Positions 11,701 to 24,037 of a DNA stretch of 64,000 bases are shown piece after piece. The stretch comes from Rhypophila decipiens (taxonomy: Eukaryota > Ascomycota > Sordariomycetes > Sordariales > Naviculisporaceae): NCBI GenBank assembly GCA_033297075.1, contig MU858064.1, forward strand, positions 298,095-362,094, read 5' to 3'. The position numbers and the translations under genes were made by a program. The first letter of the stretch is position 1. Each line of letters begins with the position of its first letter. The notes under the pieces were generated by a model. It ran no database searches, was not told the origin of the DNA, and was given only the letters and a program-made list of their open reading frames with translations.

Positions 11701-14700
11701 CAGGAGGTGATGTGACATGATTGAACCATATTCGTACATGTACACTGATCTGACCTGGGGGTTGTATCTACCACTGTAGTCCGGCCTTCCTCGGTTATCC
11801 CAAAGGACCGCCATATTCAGTCCTGGCAATATTAACAGCCTCTCAGCTAGCTACCCATACCCGGGGAAATCAAATATCGAGATGCCGATTGATGGGTTTA
11901 ACAGAACGACTGTCTGAAAAAATACTGTGTGAGTTGACCGGGTAGTGGTCAGTGGTGTCACGACGCATCTGCCAGACCCTTGTCATGGTTCCAGATCGAA
12001 TTGGTAGTTCGCTACGGGTTGCCGTGTTTCGAAAAAAGGGTACTTCAAGCTCACGTCCTTTGTCGAATTGGGTCCGGGGTAGTGATGGCCATAGCGGTGA
12101 ATTTGGACGGCAATTGCTGGAAGCTTTGTAGTATTGACGGTTGGAGATTGAACCCATGCCAAGCTATGGACAGCGAGGCGAGTCATGGTGATGAGAACTA
12201 TCAAGTACGAGATCCTACCGGTAAACAGCCTGCAGGCTTTTCAGCCCCATGTTCGGAGAATACTGGGGACGGGATTCACGCATTCATGTACGCATCGGCC
12301 CGGCAGTCAATAGAACCTTCGGGGCCAACGACGCGGACCGAAATAGCCCTCCGAAAGCCACAGATTCGGATGACATGACACTGGACACGACGGACGGACC
12401 TTGTTTGCTGACCACTCTCTGTGCTAGGTCTTGTTCCACATTCCCCGACCCCCCCGAGTCAAAGGGCGTCGGTGGTGGTGCAGGCTGCGTCCTTGGCCTA
12501 ACTCACGTTATCGTATTCAAGCCTGAATACTGTGATTTCAAGGCCTCTTTCGTTGTTTCTTCACCAAGGTTCGTATATCTTGTGTGATGGTTGGAGTTGA
12601 GTCCAGTGACACATGAGATTTCTGCAGTCAATCTCTATCGTCGACCCCCAAGTGCAGTGACTGACAATATGCTGTGCATCTGGAACAATCAGCTACTGTT
12701 GTATGAGGTGCTCCCCTTTAATAGTTTGCCTTGGTTCTGCTGCGTGTGCTACAAAACCTAGGAGCTAAGGACCCTTGTTTGTGAATCACACACAGGTTGG
12801 AGCTACAGAGACGACAAATTGGATTGGAAGACGATATGGAAACAAAAGGGGGACACTGTATTTAACCAACCACTTGCACTCCTCAGTCGCAGACTGGGAT
12901 ACGGTCTACCTGATGTAATGAGCGGCATGGGACAAATAACACAAACAACAAATAAAAAAATTAAATGCGCCATTGGACTGCTGCGAATTATGATGTGTGA
13001 TATGACAGGTCAGAAAACCTGCAAGGCATGAGGAACAGCCCTAGTACTGCATTGTCATTTTGACTGCTTTGCAGGATATCAAGGAACAACACGAGAGAAA
13101 AGAAGATCACGAAACAACGTGCTTGTGCTTTGGCAGTGTATTCTGTGTGGCGTCGGTACTTTCAGTATCTGCAAACCGTCTTCCCGCTCCATCATGATAA
13201 AGTCTCAATCAACGGATTTGAGTCCAAGATGAAGGTCAGCTACGTCCTATGTTGAGTTCCCACTGCTGGTATCAGACCGTCCGTGACTGTCGCTGGCAGG
13301 GCGACAAGATGACGAGCGGGAGCTATGCTAGTATCCCCCGGCCTCGTTTCGACTTCCTTGTCCGTTCAGTCAGCACCCTTTTCGATCTGGCCTACCTTAT
13401 CGCCGTGTCCCGCCCGGTTCCTCGACTACCTCCAGTCCAGTCGTTTGCCGTGATAATGTGATCCCACGTGGCTGAACGGGAAGACGGATGCGCCGTTAGC
13501 CCTAAATTGATACGTGCTGCCACTGTGTTGCAATCCGTACGCTGGGCGGAGACGGATGGCGTTGCCGTGTGCTGGACTGAACATGTCTGCATGGCTTGGG
13601 TGGATTTCTTTTACCATCGCCCCCCTTTTGGTCATCCAGAAGGTCCAAGACTCCTGCTTCGTTGTTTAACTCACTCATCGATATGGCGGATTATGGTAGT
13701 ACCAAAACACAAAAGAGCTAGCACTGGGGCCTCAAGCAGGTATTGCTTTCATGAAATTGAAGTCTTAGAGGGGTTATGATTTGCTGTGTTTCAATGTACG
13801 ACGTTACTCAATTCCATTCCCGCAATCCTTGACATGGTATCTTTGTCGACATTAACAGGCCCGACATTCAAAGACCATCATGGTTTACTAACCATTCACC
13901 TTTACTTAGGAGAAGTATCCATGATGCATGTTTGTCCTGGACTCCTGCCAGGAAGACGGGAGTTGCATGCTTTATTTTAGAGCAGACTGGACTCTATCAG
14001 ACTTCCAGAATTCATGTCATGTTCACCTGCTGTTGATGGACTCTGTCGGTCGGGCCGTCCTCTCTTGCGAATAGGGGAGCCGTGTTGCACACGTGTCAAG
14101 ATCCCACGACATGCCTGATGACACTCGGCTGTCCATTAGCCAGGCGAGAAGGTGTGTACCTGAGTTATGTAGTATGTGGGGGTAAAATCCTCCTGCGATA
14201 CGTCAAGAATCTGGCCTGCTACATTCAGGATAACCTCGTCGCCCACGCATGATGATTGTTTGCGTTGTGAAGAACAAAGCACCAGGCCAGTCTGGGGTTA
14301 TTTGCCATTCCATTCTGCAACTGTCATATCTACCTATCGTATCTCCAAATTCCAGTCCAACCCACTGTGACTGATGTGTTCCATGGCTATTCTTGTGCCC
14401 TTTTTTCTCCCATACTCCCGCTCAGTCTTTTGTTTTCTGCAAGGGCTCTGAGAACAGAATCATGTTGAATAAACTCTGGACATATTCACTTCGCCGTATT
14501 TTTCTAAATCCAGACGACTTGGAGAGAAAATGAGCTCCCTCTGGGTTCAGCTTTCAGGGGAATGGGCCAATCCAAGGAAACGAATACTGCACGTCATTGC
14601 ACTAGTACATCCTGAGGGAATCTGCACGTCTCCGACTCCACTGGGGCTTGTTTCTAAAGAAAATATTGCGTTTTCCACGATATATGATACTCGAATTTCC

Positions 14701-17437
14701 CCGGTCCACATTATATATGTCCTTGGCCGATCGTGAGTTGTGAGTGGGCCTGGGAAATGAGACCACCGCAGCCAAATGATGTACATGTACCAGTACCGTG
14801 ACATGTACCAGTACATGCTTTGTAGTGCATCACCTTCTCCCGGGGCCTGGCAGGACGAATGACAGCAAAGGTCATGTAAGTCCACTTGAAGAGTCTTTGT
14901 ATTCGGCGAGCCTTGTCTAGATTCATGGGATCTGTGGCGGGAAGCAAATTTGAACGGCTCTATCATGGAGATGGTAAGGGTCACGCTGCTTCGGATACTT
15001 TTGGGACTTGGAGACAGTAACAGATGTCACGGTCCTACACGCAAACGTCAAAATTCTTTCCAGATTCTGGGACATGGCGCTAGGCAAGCCACAATGCCTC
15101 CGAGACTCGATTGCTCCCGAAGTTTGGCCCCGACCCGCGTTAAGGAACAGGGCTAGTAAAGGAGCCTATTTTTCAGGATATGATAGATCAGATATTGCTG
15201 GACGGGAAGAAAGGAAGCCGGGCTTGGTATAATGGTGTTAAAGGCCTTAACCGGGAAGCAAGTCGATGGTACTGTAGCTGCGGTGGATATCTTAGACCTG
15301 GATACTAGTGCCGATACTAAAAGACTTCAAGTTGGCCTATCAAATCATCTGGAAAACTGCCCGCCGCTACGACTTCATCCCACATATACAGTTCGTACAT
15401 GTATAGATCGACCTCCTCCCAATGCAGGGTATTCCTTGTCAACTTGCCCGTTTGGAGTCCCTGGACACATCCTTTTCTCGTTCTAACCAGCTCTCCTAGC
15501 CTCCTCGCCCCCCAGCCCCCCTGGACGACCAGACCCTCAGAGAAGCCTCTCATTTTTCAATTTTTTTCTCCGGCCGCAACCAGATGGTCAAGCCACTCGT
15601 ACTCCCTTTCGGTCGACTGATGATTCCACCAGCCCACTGGCAGCCCTGTCAGCCATTGGGGGATTTTCCCTGACTGTGTCCATGTGAGCTATCCAAGCGT
15701 TGGGCAAAGACTGGGCCCGGGGGGCGCAACTGCAGTTGAAACTGGCCTCCATATTGGGCCCGTTCTCATGCTGGCCACATTTTCTTAATTCTTTTGTTTT
15801 CTTGATTCCCCGTCTTCGTTTATGGTCTCCTCTGTCAAGGCGGGGAGACTGCGGCTGGGTATTTGCATAATGCTGTTGTGCCATGTCGCCATGTTACCAG
15901 GGTGCGTTGTACAGTTCTGTCAGAACCGTTCAGTGGTCACTCTAGAATGCCGAGCACAGATGCGGACATGGAGATTTGAAGCTAGGCATAGTACTTCGCG
16001 GCCCATGCTCAACAGCAGTCTTGGTGCGCAAACAGAAGATGGAACTGACTGGACTGACTGGAGGAGCGAGCACCTCCGATTCCCCGTCGAGATCAGACCA
16101 GGGCTACCGACATGGATCAAGTTGGTGGTAGTAACACGGTGGTATAACAACCATCATGATTCTCTTTTTGCCCGCCTACTGGTCCTTCTTTTTTGCAACT
16201 CGCTTCTGCAATTTGCTCCAGAATGTACTTTTTTTTTTCGTTGGCCCTCTAGAACTATAGTGTTACTTATCATCCCGGAACCACTGGCAGTCTGAAGAGG
16301 AAAAGAACCAGTACTAATACTTGGACCAAACCCCAACCACCGACCTCCAACAAGAATACCTGGAGCCCCTCAAGCACAGGCTCGAGCTTCTGATTCACAA
16401 TATCGTCCCAAATCTCAAAGTGTTCACCTGTCAAAGGTTTGTCTCATGCCCCCTTCCACCCTTGTCATCTGATTTCTCCGAGTCTTGGAAGTCGAGTGGC
16501 AGCTCGATCTGGAGCTGCGGCGACACGATGCTTTCTCTCCGAAGATGGGACTTTTCCACTCCCAGCTCCCAAGTAAGCTGCACGTTCAGTTGGTGGGCGG
16601 ACGAGGCAGACGCCCGCTGATAGTGCCTGGAAGTGCAAAACATGTAGTCGCATTGTTGAGTCCTTGTGTCAGCTGATCCCAACTCAACTTGAAGTCTTGT
16701 CGCTCACGTACGTCAAGTCCAGGCTCTCGAGGAAACACAAAGACAAACCGTCGCAGTTCGTCCGAAAGATCTCGACACCCATCGTCAGAGCAGACTCATC
16801 CGATCCTTGATTCCTTCCAGAGGCCCAGACCCTCTCCGGCGAAGAAACAGATCGATTGGCGTTAATCTGGACCTGCGGCCTATATCGCTGTCTCTGTTGC
16901 ATCCTCCCACGCCACCTTGTTTTGGTCGCCCCTGTCCGAGTGGCCGAAGACCTTTCTACATGGAACACGTTGAGGCCTCAGCCCAATTCTTCAGGACCAC
17001 CCCAACCGTCTGAACCCCCGCGATTGGGAAGCAAGAACAAGAATCAACCGCTCATCGGGGCAGACATCTAGTGCCCATTACGCCAGCTCTGGGTTCTCTC
17101 CTTGAACTCTGACTGACAAGGCTGTGGCAGCAAATCAAGAGGCACAGCGCAGCTATTGAACCAATATTCCGAACCCCTGAAAGACACCACAGCTCCAGGA
17201 AGAAAAGCCAAGGAAGGGCTGCAGAAAGAGAAAAGAAACAGAAAAAGTGAGATTCAGCAATACGTACCAAGGATCGGAATAGTGCCAAGAAGAGGGACAA
17301 TGGTGTCGCCCGCTCTCTACAGCCCTGCCAGTGGTACCGGAAGACGATATAGTCGGCCATTCCCCCCCGCCTATCTTGGATACACTGAACGCCACCCTCA
17401 TTCCTCTTCTCACGACACCAGAGTGCCAGTGGTTACC
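8783..17437. other. 8.65-kb gene-free interval upstream of the Zn2Cys6 regulator
   Basis: This interval has many short open frames on both strands, none with a recognisable domain, coding-like composition or convincing splice partner. It is exceptionally long for a fungal gap and ends at a regulatory gene. It carries four TACATGTA palindromes (10640, 11735, 14782, 15396), a 14-base direct repeat at 14783-14814, short GAATGT repeats near 10755, and numerous short upstream ORFs. It may hold a very long promoter, a long 5' leader or a non-coding RNA. Sequence alone cannot decide between these. Confidence 0.6.
14783..14814. repeat. 14-base direct repeat containing ACATGTACC
   Basis: ACATGTACCAGTAC occurs at 14783-14796 and again at 14801-14814, four bases apart (18-base period). 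The first copy overlaps the palindrome GTACATGTAC. It lies 2.6 kb upstream of the Zn2Cys6 start codon and could be a paired protein-binding site. Confidence 0.85.
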
Positions 17438-19076
17438 ATGGCAGACCAACAGCTCGAGTCCGATCCGGCGCCACAAAGAAAGCGGATTGCCGTGGCGGTA
17501 AGCACACTCAGCCAAACATAATGCAACCACAATCCACCCAGATGCACCTCTCAAGTATGCTAACTCGATGCTCAGTGTGGTCGATGCAGAAAACGAAAGA
17601 TCAGATGCAGTGGTGATCCAGGCAATGGAACGGCGTGCTCCAATTGCAAGAATGCAGGCGTGGACGAGTGCCTCTTCCTACGGGTGAGTGAAAGCCTGAT
17701 ACATCAAGTACTTTTGCCCATCCACTGCCAGTTGCCTTGTTGTTTTCAATGTTCCTCTCTCCGCTAACGTTGCTTCCCTGGCCCAGGTGCAATCACGAGA
17801 AGCGCCCATGCGAGTCGAGCCCGGGGACTTCTACAGCAACGTCGACGCGCGCATGTTTGCCAACCGAGCACCCGTCAACACGAGTCTGTCCTATGCCCAA
17901 GAGCTGCCGACCATGAGCTCTTCCGACGTGGTGGCCTCATATCGCGGCGCGGCTTACCCGCCTTACACCACCAGCAAGCAGTACTATCCGGCCTACGGTG
18001 GACCCTACCAAGACGAGTTCGAATACGGGTTGGGAGTGTCATCGCAGTCCGTCATGGGCCAGGATTGCATGCACCCTCTCATGCCTGGCCATTGGGGTTC
18101 GGCAACTCACCATTCCCGTGTCAAGGCCCCGTCGGCTGCTGAGTCGGGCTACGGCAACATCATGTTGGCAGCAGACCCTTCGCCTTATGCGCATGCATAT
18201 GCGCCCGCTCCTAGTGGCTCCAGCCTCGTCCATCGGCCAGCACATGGCGTCAACTCGGAACACAACAACTTCTCCTTTACTGGAGTAGCCGCCTCGCTTC
18301 CGAGCACGTCCAGCACCGAGAGAATCCTCCCGAATCCTATCCAACTAGGTCGGGCATCCACGCTTCCCTATCCGGGGCCGCATGGAAGCCTCAAAACCCC
18401 TGCATCGGTTAGCACAACCCCCAACCCGACCGGCTCGCTGGCAGATGTGGCTGCAACGGCAAGCTATGCCGGCAGCTTCGACACCTCACCAGGCTTACCA
18501 TACGTCTCTTCCACCAGTAGCTCCATGGGTACTAGCCACCAAAACAGCTCGTCCGTCACTCGTTCCTTCAGCTCGGATACGTACTCGGCAGCCAGCAGCG
18601 AAGGAAGAGGGGGCGGCGGCGGCGGCGGCGGCGAGTCCATCTTTGGCGAGCAGGAGCGGAGTCTTCAAAGTCAAGGCTCGGGATTCGACCTGAACACGTA
18701 CACAGCCGAACCCCGGCGCGACTCGACCAGCACGGGAGCCCACAGCGGCTCGACCCTCTCCAATGGCCATACCTACGTTCCCAGTGACGGCGGCGCCCAC
18801 GAGGTACATTCGATCCACCCAGTAGTCACTGGTACATCAGCTTCACACCACCATGCTTCTGCCACTCAGCCGGTGGCCGCGTATGCAGTGCTTGACTCTC
18901 CGACAGCCACATCCGGCCCCCATCACGGACAAAACGGCGGTCATCGACAGTCTCAGGGCCACCAAAGCCACCACCTGCACCACCACCAGACTCTTGCCCA
19001 CTCCCCCATCTCGGGAGGAAGGGGTGGTAACACAACTCATGCAGATACCCGAGCAGCTGTCGGCAGCCGCCGCTAG
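17438..19076 (+). CDS. OefC-type Zn(II)2Cys6 transcription factor
   Basis: Three exons: 17438-17497, 17576-17683 and 17787-19076, giving 485 residues. Both introns have GTAAGC/GTGAGT donors, CTAAC branch sites and phase 0 junctions. Residues 21-52 form the binuclear zinc cluster (CGRCRKRKIRC, then C41, C44, C52) straight after a short basic N-terminus, RKRIAVA. The rest is low complexity: Ser/Thr/Gly/Pro-rich, an eight-Gly run near residue 335 and His-rich stretches near the C-terminus. No fungal_trans domain was found. The short N-terminus and zinc-cluster wording match my recollection of Aspergillus OefC, whose overexpression gives fluffy growth; this identification is from memory. Nuclear DNA-binding regulator, targets unknown. 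The frame is open from 17156, but the Met at 17438 fits the family. The long upstream gap suggests complex regulation. Confidence 0.88.
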
Positions 19077-19158
19077 TCGCGGAGAGAATTTTGCCTTTTA
19101 TTTCGTCTTTGCTAGTAATATGTGCTCATGAATTATCTTTGGGGCGTCAAAAAAAGGT

Positions 19159-19180
19159 GGGGATGGGGACGGGGACGGGG
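19159..19180 (+). other. Putative G-quadruplex in the 3' UTR of the Zn2Cys6 gene
   Basis: Four GGGG tracts (19159-19162, 19165-19168, 19171-19174, 19177-19180) are separated by two-base loops AT, AC, AC. This fits a compact three- or four-layer G-quadruplex on the sense strand. It begins 83 bases after the stop codon, so it would be present in the mRNA. Confidence 0.75.
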
Positions 19181-19878
19181 ACCTAGAGGACATGGGCCGG
19201 GGGCGAGAACAAGGATTTGGAGTCTCGGACAGCCCCTAATTTCATTCTAATCCAAGTGCTTTGTATGTATTATTCAACTGGCTGTACCTTGTGCCTCCCA
19301 ATATCTCTTTTGTATTCACTTGATCCTTTTCAGCTTTCTTTTACTCAGACGCAGTGTGCCTCAGGTTCGCACGTCCCGCGGGGTTGGCGTTCATACCCGA
19401 TGGCGAAAATGCATTGGATTTACTTCCGGATACACCCCGGCCACCGTTGCGGGCCTGTTCAAGCAGACACAACACCTGCATGGGCTGGACACTGTCATTC
19501 TTTGTTCACCTACCTAGCTAAGAACACCATTCAACACATGTCAATATACCACTTGTGCTTTCATTCAAGTCTCTTCTTCTCCCGGTATTGACCATGGCAG
19601 CTATTCAAGCTGCCGGTTTTCCCTGCAAGCTAGCTACCTGGATACACGAATCCTGAAGTTTGAGAGATAACGTCACCATGCAAGTTCCCTTTCTTTTCCT
19701 TGAGTATTATCGCAAGGCTCCAGTCTGACACGGCTTATCCAATCATTCACACCTCTTCCGATTGAATCCTAGTTCTTGACTTCCTCACTTTCCTCAGCCA
19801 TGTCACGAAAACCGTCCATCAATCGCATTACCCATGACTCTTCTTTGACCCCAAGCCACATGCACGTCAATCTAATAC

Positions 19879-19895
19879 AAAAAAAAAAAAAAAAA
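19879..19895. repeat. Poly-A tract
   Basis: An uninterrupted run of about 17 A in non-coding sequence. It is not next to a recognisable retroelement. Confidence 0.9.
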
Positions 19896-22458
19896 GCCAA
19901 CCCGACGAGTGGCGTTCAAGGGGCTGACCTGACTCGACAAAACACGAGGCCAGCCAGCTGGATCCAGCACGCCCTGTCATCCGAGCATTGACGATATACG
20001 ATTAGTTGGTACCCAACGGGAAGAGGATCAGAGACGCCACAATCTATTTCGAAACAGGAACCACTCATGCAGACTGCACCCACATATCGTGATGCATCAT
20101 GGTCCAAGGGACGACAATCTGGACCAGATACAGACGATGCAGGTTACAACATACTGTATCCACAGCAGGACAGAGACCGCATGCCGCATTGCAACCTGAA
20201 GGCTTTTGAGAAATAGGGTTGTGATGAGACAAGCCAGGACAGCCGGCTCTATGGGACATGGTCGATTTTGATGGTTCGCGGCTCACTTTTCTGATCCTCC
20301 TGGGCTTTTCGTCAGTCGTTGATCCAGCTGCCACTGCCCAATGAAAATCAACTTGTGATAGGCATGAGTTGGAATCACAAGATACGACGGCGTTCCTGAG
20401 TTGATCAAAATGCCAAGGAGGCAGAGACAGCCTGGTAGTATTCTACCCGTCCGCGCACCAAATCGTGCATGAAATGCATATTGAACCCGTCTGACAGCGT
20501 CGCCGCTCTGTCTCTGAGATTTCCAGGCCCAGATTCAATATCACGCCATGGCATACCAGGACTGAGACACGCACCAGCATACGACATGCGCTCACAAGAT
20601 GAGAATATTTGAGAATCGCCTTGAGATTGGACCGCAACTATCTTCATCTAGTCACGACACGATGGTATCGATAAGCGGCGATGCAACGGGAATCTGCATG
20701 ATACCCTTACCCTACCAGACGGGAAGATGCCATGGCACAGCCTGACAAAAATCGGGGTGAGCGGGGAAGAGAAGGTACCTGTCCGGACGCCTACGTGTTC
20801 ACCTTTGTGTACGTTGTCGGCAGCCTTTGCCTCATGTCAAGTTGGAACTCTTCAACTTCCTTTCCTTTGGCAGCCCATGTCGGTTCGACTTGCCGTGCTG
20901 GACTCGTACTCTTCATCGCTTGCATGGCTTGTTGCCGACATCCTGGCCCATGAGCTAGCTGCCAGTGATCTCCTCTGTCTTTTTCAATATGCAGGTTTTG
21001 TTTTGTCTTTCGGGTATTTATTGTGTTACCCTCCAACGAATACTTACCTAGCCATCCGCTTTTATTGGAATGACATTCACCGGCCAGGGATCTGGAATCA
21101 ATCATATTATCCTAACACTTGACTTCCACACTTCTTTTCCGACCCTATACCCACTTCAACTACAACCACGCTAGCTTTCCAAATCTTTCCAGAACACCTT
21201 TCCGCGCGGAACCTCCGACGGGTAAACACAGAAGTCGGATAGCCAGGTGGTTTAGTTGATGGATAGCTACATTGCCTCAGGCTTGGGGCCGTTGGGTAGC
21301 TACCGTGTATCTTACCTTATCCTGCCAACGAATGTGGGGGCCAAAGTACAGCATCTAAGTTTGCTGGGCAAAGAGAAGACTCGATGATATTTGCCATCTA
21401 TCTTACACTAGCATTAGATAGGTACCTCGTTGATTATATTCCGGCCTCGTTTCTTCCGGCCGCAATTTGCTTGACATAACCTGGCAATGAGCTTAGAATC
21501 TGGTCTAGTGAGTCCAGTCCCCTGGCCTCACCAGTCAGCTCTCGAGACCTCATGATTGAAGATGAAGTTTTTAGACCTGAGACATTCGCCACATCTAGGC
21601 CAGCTCCTCCCGCAACTCGCTTTCATACTGCATGATCGTCACGGTTGTGCGACCGGGGGGCTGCCTGGGCTGGATATTCTGCCTGCGGGCACTTGGCGCT
21701 CAAAGTCATGTTCAGGTTACGTGTAATGAGATGAGAGTCAGTGTGACTGGGAGGGAATCAACCTCAATTCCAGGTACGAGCCTGGTGAACTTATTGTTTT
21801 CCACGTAACAATTGTCATCCTTACTTCAGGAGTTCTGCCACTGGCTTTGGACTCGAAATTTACCTCGTAGCTCTGGTATCTCTGTGTTCCGTAGTTCCTC
21901 ATATTGCTCAGCTCTCGAATCTGTAACTTGAAGGCAATTGAGACACTAAACACCCGACAGCGTACACCGTGATTTTATCCTCGCCGACAAAACATCCCAA
22001 GCCTATACATATATCACATCTTGCCTCGTTTGCCTGATACGTATAATGTCGTTGTTGTTATTTCAGATTTCAGACGAAACTACAAGTCGAAAAGTCAACA
22101 TCTCGAATCCCGCCAGGTTTTTATTGTCCCTGGTATTAACGTGTGAAGATGATAGATGACGAGTGGTAGCCATGGAAACTCATTCATGTAGAACTGTTTG
22201 GTGGTGGTAGCAACCAAACTAACGACATCAAAACAACAACAAAAGGGGCTTAACTTCTGAAAAGGGGGTGAGGAGAAGGGCAATTCACGTGACCCACTAC
22301 ATGCACACCACAATGCGGGATCAAATCGAACAAGCTTGAACTTTGAAGTCACTCATCATCTCAATCTGAACCTATGTTGATGCGCAACTGATATCGCCAA
22401 AAGAAAATCCCGTGACACTCGTCAAATAAATTTCATTCAACTATCCAGGAAACCAAGG

Positions 22459-23593
22459 ATGAGTGAAAATGTACAGCACGCCAAAAGAATATCATCGCAG
22501 AAGCAAATCAGCCGCTTCTGTCGGCAATACCTGCAATTAGAATCCATCCTCGACTACCCCGACAATGAGGCTCTCATCGAGGAGACGACACAGAACACTT
22601 TACACGCCAGACTGTTCTCTGGTGACCAGCCAATACCGCCGCGGTATCAACTCAGGGTCCTCAAAGAGCTCGTGGCCAGGATTGAGTCATCCATCACGGA
22701 CTGGGACGAGCATGTAAGCTGGCGAATATCACCGCCCTGCATGACATAAGCCGACTCTAATGTGTCTCTAGGGAATATCAGACTCTCTCATGGACACACT
22801 TTCCTCGCTCCTTGCCACCCCACTACCTCCAGAGATATCGGCAGCTCAGCAAAAGTCCCGGGTGACTTATCATCTGTCCCTCCTGGAAGACGACGACAAG
22901 GACGAAAACGACACGGAAGCGAACATTACCCTCCTTGAATCTCGTTCTCTGATATCTGCGGCAGGAACCACTGGTCTTCGCACCTGGGAGGCAGCTCTGC
23001 ATCTCGGGCAATACCTCTGCGCTAACCCCTCCATCATCAATGGGAAGCGCATCCTCGAGCTGGGCGCAGGGACAGGATACCTGGGCATTCTCTGCGCCAA
23101 ATACCTCGCTGCAGAGCATGTCGTTGTGTCGGACGGATCCGATGACGTGATCAACAACCTTCCCGACAGCTTGTTCCTGAACGGTCTCCAACAGGGGGGC
23201 GAGGGAACTTCAACTAGCACACACAGCAAAATCACACCGATGCAATTGATCTGGGGCCATGCACTTGTCGGCACAGAAGAGGACAAATGGAACGGCGGGA
23301 GAAAGGTAGACGTGGTCCTGGGGGCGGATATCACCTACGACGCTAGCATCATTCCCGCCTTGGTAGGCACACTGGAGGACCTGGTCGAGCTGTACCCAGA
23401 TGTGAAGGTGTTGATTGGGGCTACTGAACGGAACCGGGAGACATTTGAGAGTTTCTTGACCGTCTGTGAGAAGAAGGGTTTTGGAGTCGTCAATGAGGAT
23501 TATCCGGTTCCCAGGAGAGAGGAGCAACGTGGTCCATTCTATAGCGATGCTGCACCGACACACGTTTGTCTGTTGAGATATCTGGGAAAGTGA
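22459..23593 (+). CDS. EFM3: Protein-lysine N-methyltransferase EFM3 (FAM86 / eEF2-KMT family)
   Basis: Two exons, 22459-22713 and 22772-23593, with a 58-base phase-0 intron (GTAAGC...CTAG), giving 358 residues. The N-terminal part carries the FAM86-like helix FCRQYLQLESIL (residues about 20-35). The C-terminal two thirds is a Rossmann methyltransferase: SAM-binding motif I LELGAGTGYLG at about 180-190, preceded by GLRTWEAALHL, and a later VVLGADITYD that aligns with the substrate-side motif of this family. Yeast Efm3 and human eEF2-KMT methylate a lysine of elongation factor 2 in the cytosol, and the same role is expected here. It sits upstream of the eS24 gene on the same strand, so two translation-related genes are adjacent, with separate promoters. 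Confidence 0.9.
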
Positions 23594-24037
23594 GCGATAA
23601 ATGAAGCGACAACTCGGCAGAAGACATGAGAAGTTGAGCTTTGCTATTTAAGGGCCTTTTAGATGCGAGAAATGAAGGTAAATGTGAATGCATGACCTTT
23701 CTTGTGAAAGTTGTGAACCTCAGGTCGATGTTGTCTTTGAAGGTTCGGACGACAAACGATCTTGGCACGAAAGTTGACAACGGGATCTCATTGGCTCGTG
23801 TGAAGGTGGTGTGGTGGTGCCCCACTCAAATAATTTGCTGCCTCAGATATCCGGCACAAAAGTGGGATTAGGGCTTCGCACCCATTTTAAGCGACCACGG
23901 AATCGGATTTTTTCGAGACCCACCCGAGGCGCAGATTGGAGTCGACCAGCAAAAAACACCAGCGCTTCAAGGCAAAATCCAAAACCACCAGCACACCTCT
24001 CCGGTCTTGATCGCCAACTTCAAGCAAGACAGCAACC
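23594..24037. other. EFM3-eS24 intergenic region / eS24 promoter
   Basis: 444 bases holding the EFM3 3' UTR and the eS24 promoter and leader. A TTAGGG telobox-type hexamer lies at 23868-23873, listed separately. No gene is seen. Confidence 0.65.
23868..23873 (+). promoter_or_regulatory. Telobox-like TTAGGG element upstream of eS24
   Basis: TTAGGGCT lies 165 bases before the eS24 start codon. Telobox-like elements (AGCCCTAA / ACCCTAA) are common in fungal ribosomal-protein promoters. The position fits, but one hexamer alone is weak evidence. Confidence 0.4.

Larger units (their letters stand above)
19077..22458. other. Intergenic region between the Zn2Cys6 gene and EFM3
   Basis: 3.4 kb with no supported gene. 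The first 110 bases are 3' UTR of the Zn2Cys6 gene and contain a G-quadruplex motif. A poly-A tract lies near 19880. Short open frames up to 131 codons (20727-21122) have no recognisable domain and look random. Confidence 0.6.

Noticed and set aside
20727..21122. 131-codon open frame in the Zn2Cys6-EFM3 gap
   Set aside because: No family signature, and nearby frames on both strands are equally long by chance.
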